The translations under genes and the position numbers were made by a program. The notes under the pieces were generated by a model. It was not told where the DNA came from, made no database searches, and saw nothing but the letters and a program-made list of their open reading frames with translations. DNA of 64,000 nt from Branchiostoma floridae. Lineage: Eukaryota; Chordata; Leptocardii; Amphioxiformes; Branchiostomatidae. The stretch spans positions 9,584,944 to 9,648,943 of the forward strand of contig NC_049987.1 of assembly GCF_000003815.2 (NCBI RefSeq), written 5' to 3'. Positions 62,283 through 64,000 of this stretch are shown in pieces; position 1 is the first letter of the stretch; each line of letters starts with the position of its first letter.

Positions 62283-63016
62283 AAGGCCCACTTCAAACAG
62301 ACAACACGTATATAGTCGTGCGACTGTTATTGACTATTCGTTGTGGGCAACGGTTGTCTTTAGACATGCGTTCAGAGTATTGCGGGACACCCGCGGCGCA
62401 GGATTCCACTGCAGTGCGTGCGTGCGTGCGTGCGTGACCCACAGTGATCTCTTGCTTGCAAATTAAAAATGGCGGGAGAATTCTTCATTTTCGTCATGCA
62501 GCAGATTACTATTCTTTTGCTTGCAAACAAATATTGTCCCCAAGAAAGAATGACACAGAGAAGGTAAAATCTGGAATTAAACCTGGCGTTCGTGGCCGCC
62601 GGTGGTATTACAGATTACTACTAGTATCATGAAGGATGTAGCCACTGATGGTGGGGCATTGCGCTGGAACAGGCAGTTTCTGATGACAAAAATACGTTTC
62701 CATTACTGACTGCATGTATATTTACGGAGAAAAATGCCCTTTCAAATAGAAAAAAAACATGCTGCAGGCTTATTAGCATATGATCCAGTCCCGTCGCCGG
62801 CGACGATTTTTCTTTAGACATGTGAGGAATAGTCGCGGACCCCCCGCTGAAGGGTCGCGCGACAGGGTCCGAGGTGGTCGCACGATGATTCCATAAAAAC
62901 CCTCGCACGACTATTTTGATCCTCTTTAGACAGCCTAAAATTATCGTCGCCGGCAACGTTGTTGACAACAACAGTCGCACGACTATGAAAGTGTTGTCTG
63001 TCTAAAGTCGGCCTAA
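62283..63016. repeat. 734-bp inverted-repeat element upstream of the first RPGR exon found
   Basis: The arms at about 62283-62360 and 62940-63016 are inverted copies sharing CAGACAACAC, ATAGTCGTGCGACTGTT and GCAACG. The interior is rich in CGCGAC and GTCGC. CACTA occurs just outside both ends and may be the target-site duplication. A (GTGC)n run lies at about 62415-62438. ORFs in it have no domain. It could separate or hide the RPGR promoter and first exon. Confidence 0.6.
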
Positions 63017-64000
63017 CACTACCTCTAGCATATATTGCTTAGTCACACACTTGAAAAGGACATTCGCGCTATTGTTTTGTTATTAGCCATATCATATTAT
63101 TTCCACCACCTGCAATGAAGAAGGCAACAAATTGACCATAACGTCCGTATCAGAGAGTGCCAAAGAAAGCTAGAGGAATATTGAATTAGTTCTCCGTGAT
63201 TTCTTCTGTAAGATCTTTCACTTCATCTGGAACCCTACACTACCGTAGCATGTTATCAACCAATGAATCTATTGAATGGCACTGGTAGCCCCACCCTACA
63301 TGTACCAACCCATCCAGTATGTTTGATATAGGGTGTCGCAAGCCATCCAAAACCCCTGGCTTAAGTTTTTCTTCTATTGACGTTACCAGAATGTAAGTTC
63401 TTTTCTTCTACATGTTTGCCACTTATCATATTACTCAGTCTACAGAAGATATAGTTTCTCCAACTGATTACCATATGAAAAGGATTTTGGCCAGGGAATA
63501 ATAGTTCTCAGTCGTATTTACATAGGATTAAATCTTGAAAGAAAGGATTAACATGATGGGTAAATTAAAGTGAAAAGATACACATTGTACTTGTTGTTCA
63601 ATGGATCAACATCAACAGCTTGCTTACACATGTATAGAGACCTGCCTTTGCAATGCCACATTTCAACCTACATTTCAAAATTATTACATGCAACTTAAGC
63701 TCCTCTGTTTGCAAAAGTTTTTAGAGTATAGCAGCAGTCATAGCAACCAATGACCTGTCGGAGTTACATTGTAGTGAACAATAAAGCTGGGAGAACTAGC
63801 TTTCGGGTTTATTTATAATACCAAACTACATTGAAAATAGGAATGAATGTTCACAATTTCACATAGCTTATTGCGAATATCATGATGATGAAGAACATGG
63901 ATAAATTATTTTGAAATGACTCATAATCCAGACAGTTCTCGGATGGGGGACCAACCAAGGACGTCCGGATTGCTGTAGCCTCACGAAGCTTTCAACGAAA
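63017..64000. other. Region with no supported feature
   Basis: No exon, RNA gene or repeat could be supported. The first RPGR exon and promoter may lie here, but no in-frame ATG followed by a phase-1 donor stood out. Confidence 0.4.

Noticed and set aside
62440-62480. Possible first RPGR exon with an in-frame ATG on the minus strand
   Set aside because: The only donor giving the right phase creates a TAA stop at the junction with the next exon. Other short options near 62130 and 62236 have only two or three codons and cannot be distinguished from chance.
1-64000. CRISPR arrays, operons, phage or bacterial mobile elements
   Set aside because: The genes are intron-containing and animal-like. 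No regularly spaced repeat-spacer structure was found; the only arrays are the intronic minisatellite and microsatellites.

Overview
The window is eukaryotic draft sequence with three N gaps. It holds split genes with GT-AG introns, many small inverted-repeat (MITE-like) elements and frequent TACATGTA-type motifs. The protein families (an RPGR orthologue, an ABHD6-like array, an IgLON/lachesin-type Ig protein, an XRCC1 N-terminal-domain protein) and the base composition fit an invertebrate deuterostome. A cephalochordate (amphioxus, Branchiostoma) is my best guess. That is inference; no species-diagnostic sequence was checked.

Layout. (1) 1-1005, plus strand: last exon of a Ser/Pro-rich protein I do not recognise. 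(2) 4904-11331, minus strand: a complete 10-exon gene for a 590-residue protein that joins an XRCC1-type N-terminal domain to two C-terminal UBZ4-type zinc fingers. (3) 12743-18196 and 24722-28398, plus strand: two complete eight-exon ABHD6-like alpha/beta hydrolase genes (copies A and B). A third, copy C (43434-46858), is interrupted by two gaps. A and B also share a non-coding first exon, an upstream CTCF-like motif and a 3' flank, so they are a segmental tandem duplication. C is an older paralogue. (4) 38275-39366, minus strand: an intronless, probably GPI-anchored three-Ig-domain cell-surface protein. (5) 49337-62004, minus strand: 16 consecutive, phase-compatible exons of RPGR, a ciliary RCC1-propeller protein. 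Its acidic/lysine-rich tail is spread over several small exons.

The genes do not form one pathway: DNA repair (XRCC1-like), monoacylglycerol/lysolipid hydrolysis (ABHD6-like), adhesion (Ig) and ciliary trafficking (RPGR) lie side by side. The XRCC1-like gene and ABHD6-A are head-to-head about 1.4 kb apart. ABHD6-C and RPGR converge.

The most unusual points are: the XRCC1-NTD/tandem UBZ4 architecture, which lacks the two cysteines of the XRCC1 disulfide; a CTCF-like motif upstream of all three ABHD6 copies; a one-base frameshift and an Asp-to-Glu catalytic change in ABHD6-B; a tandem array that copies the splice acceptor and exon start of RPGR exon 3; and two different MITEs next to each other that share three copies of one 9-bp target site.
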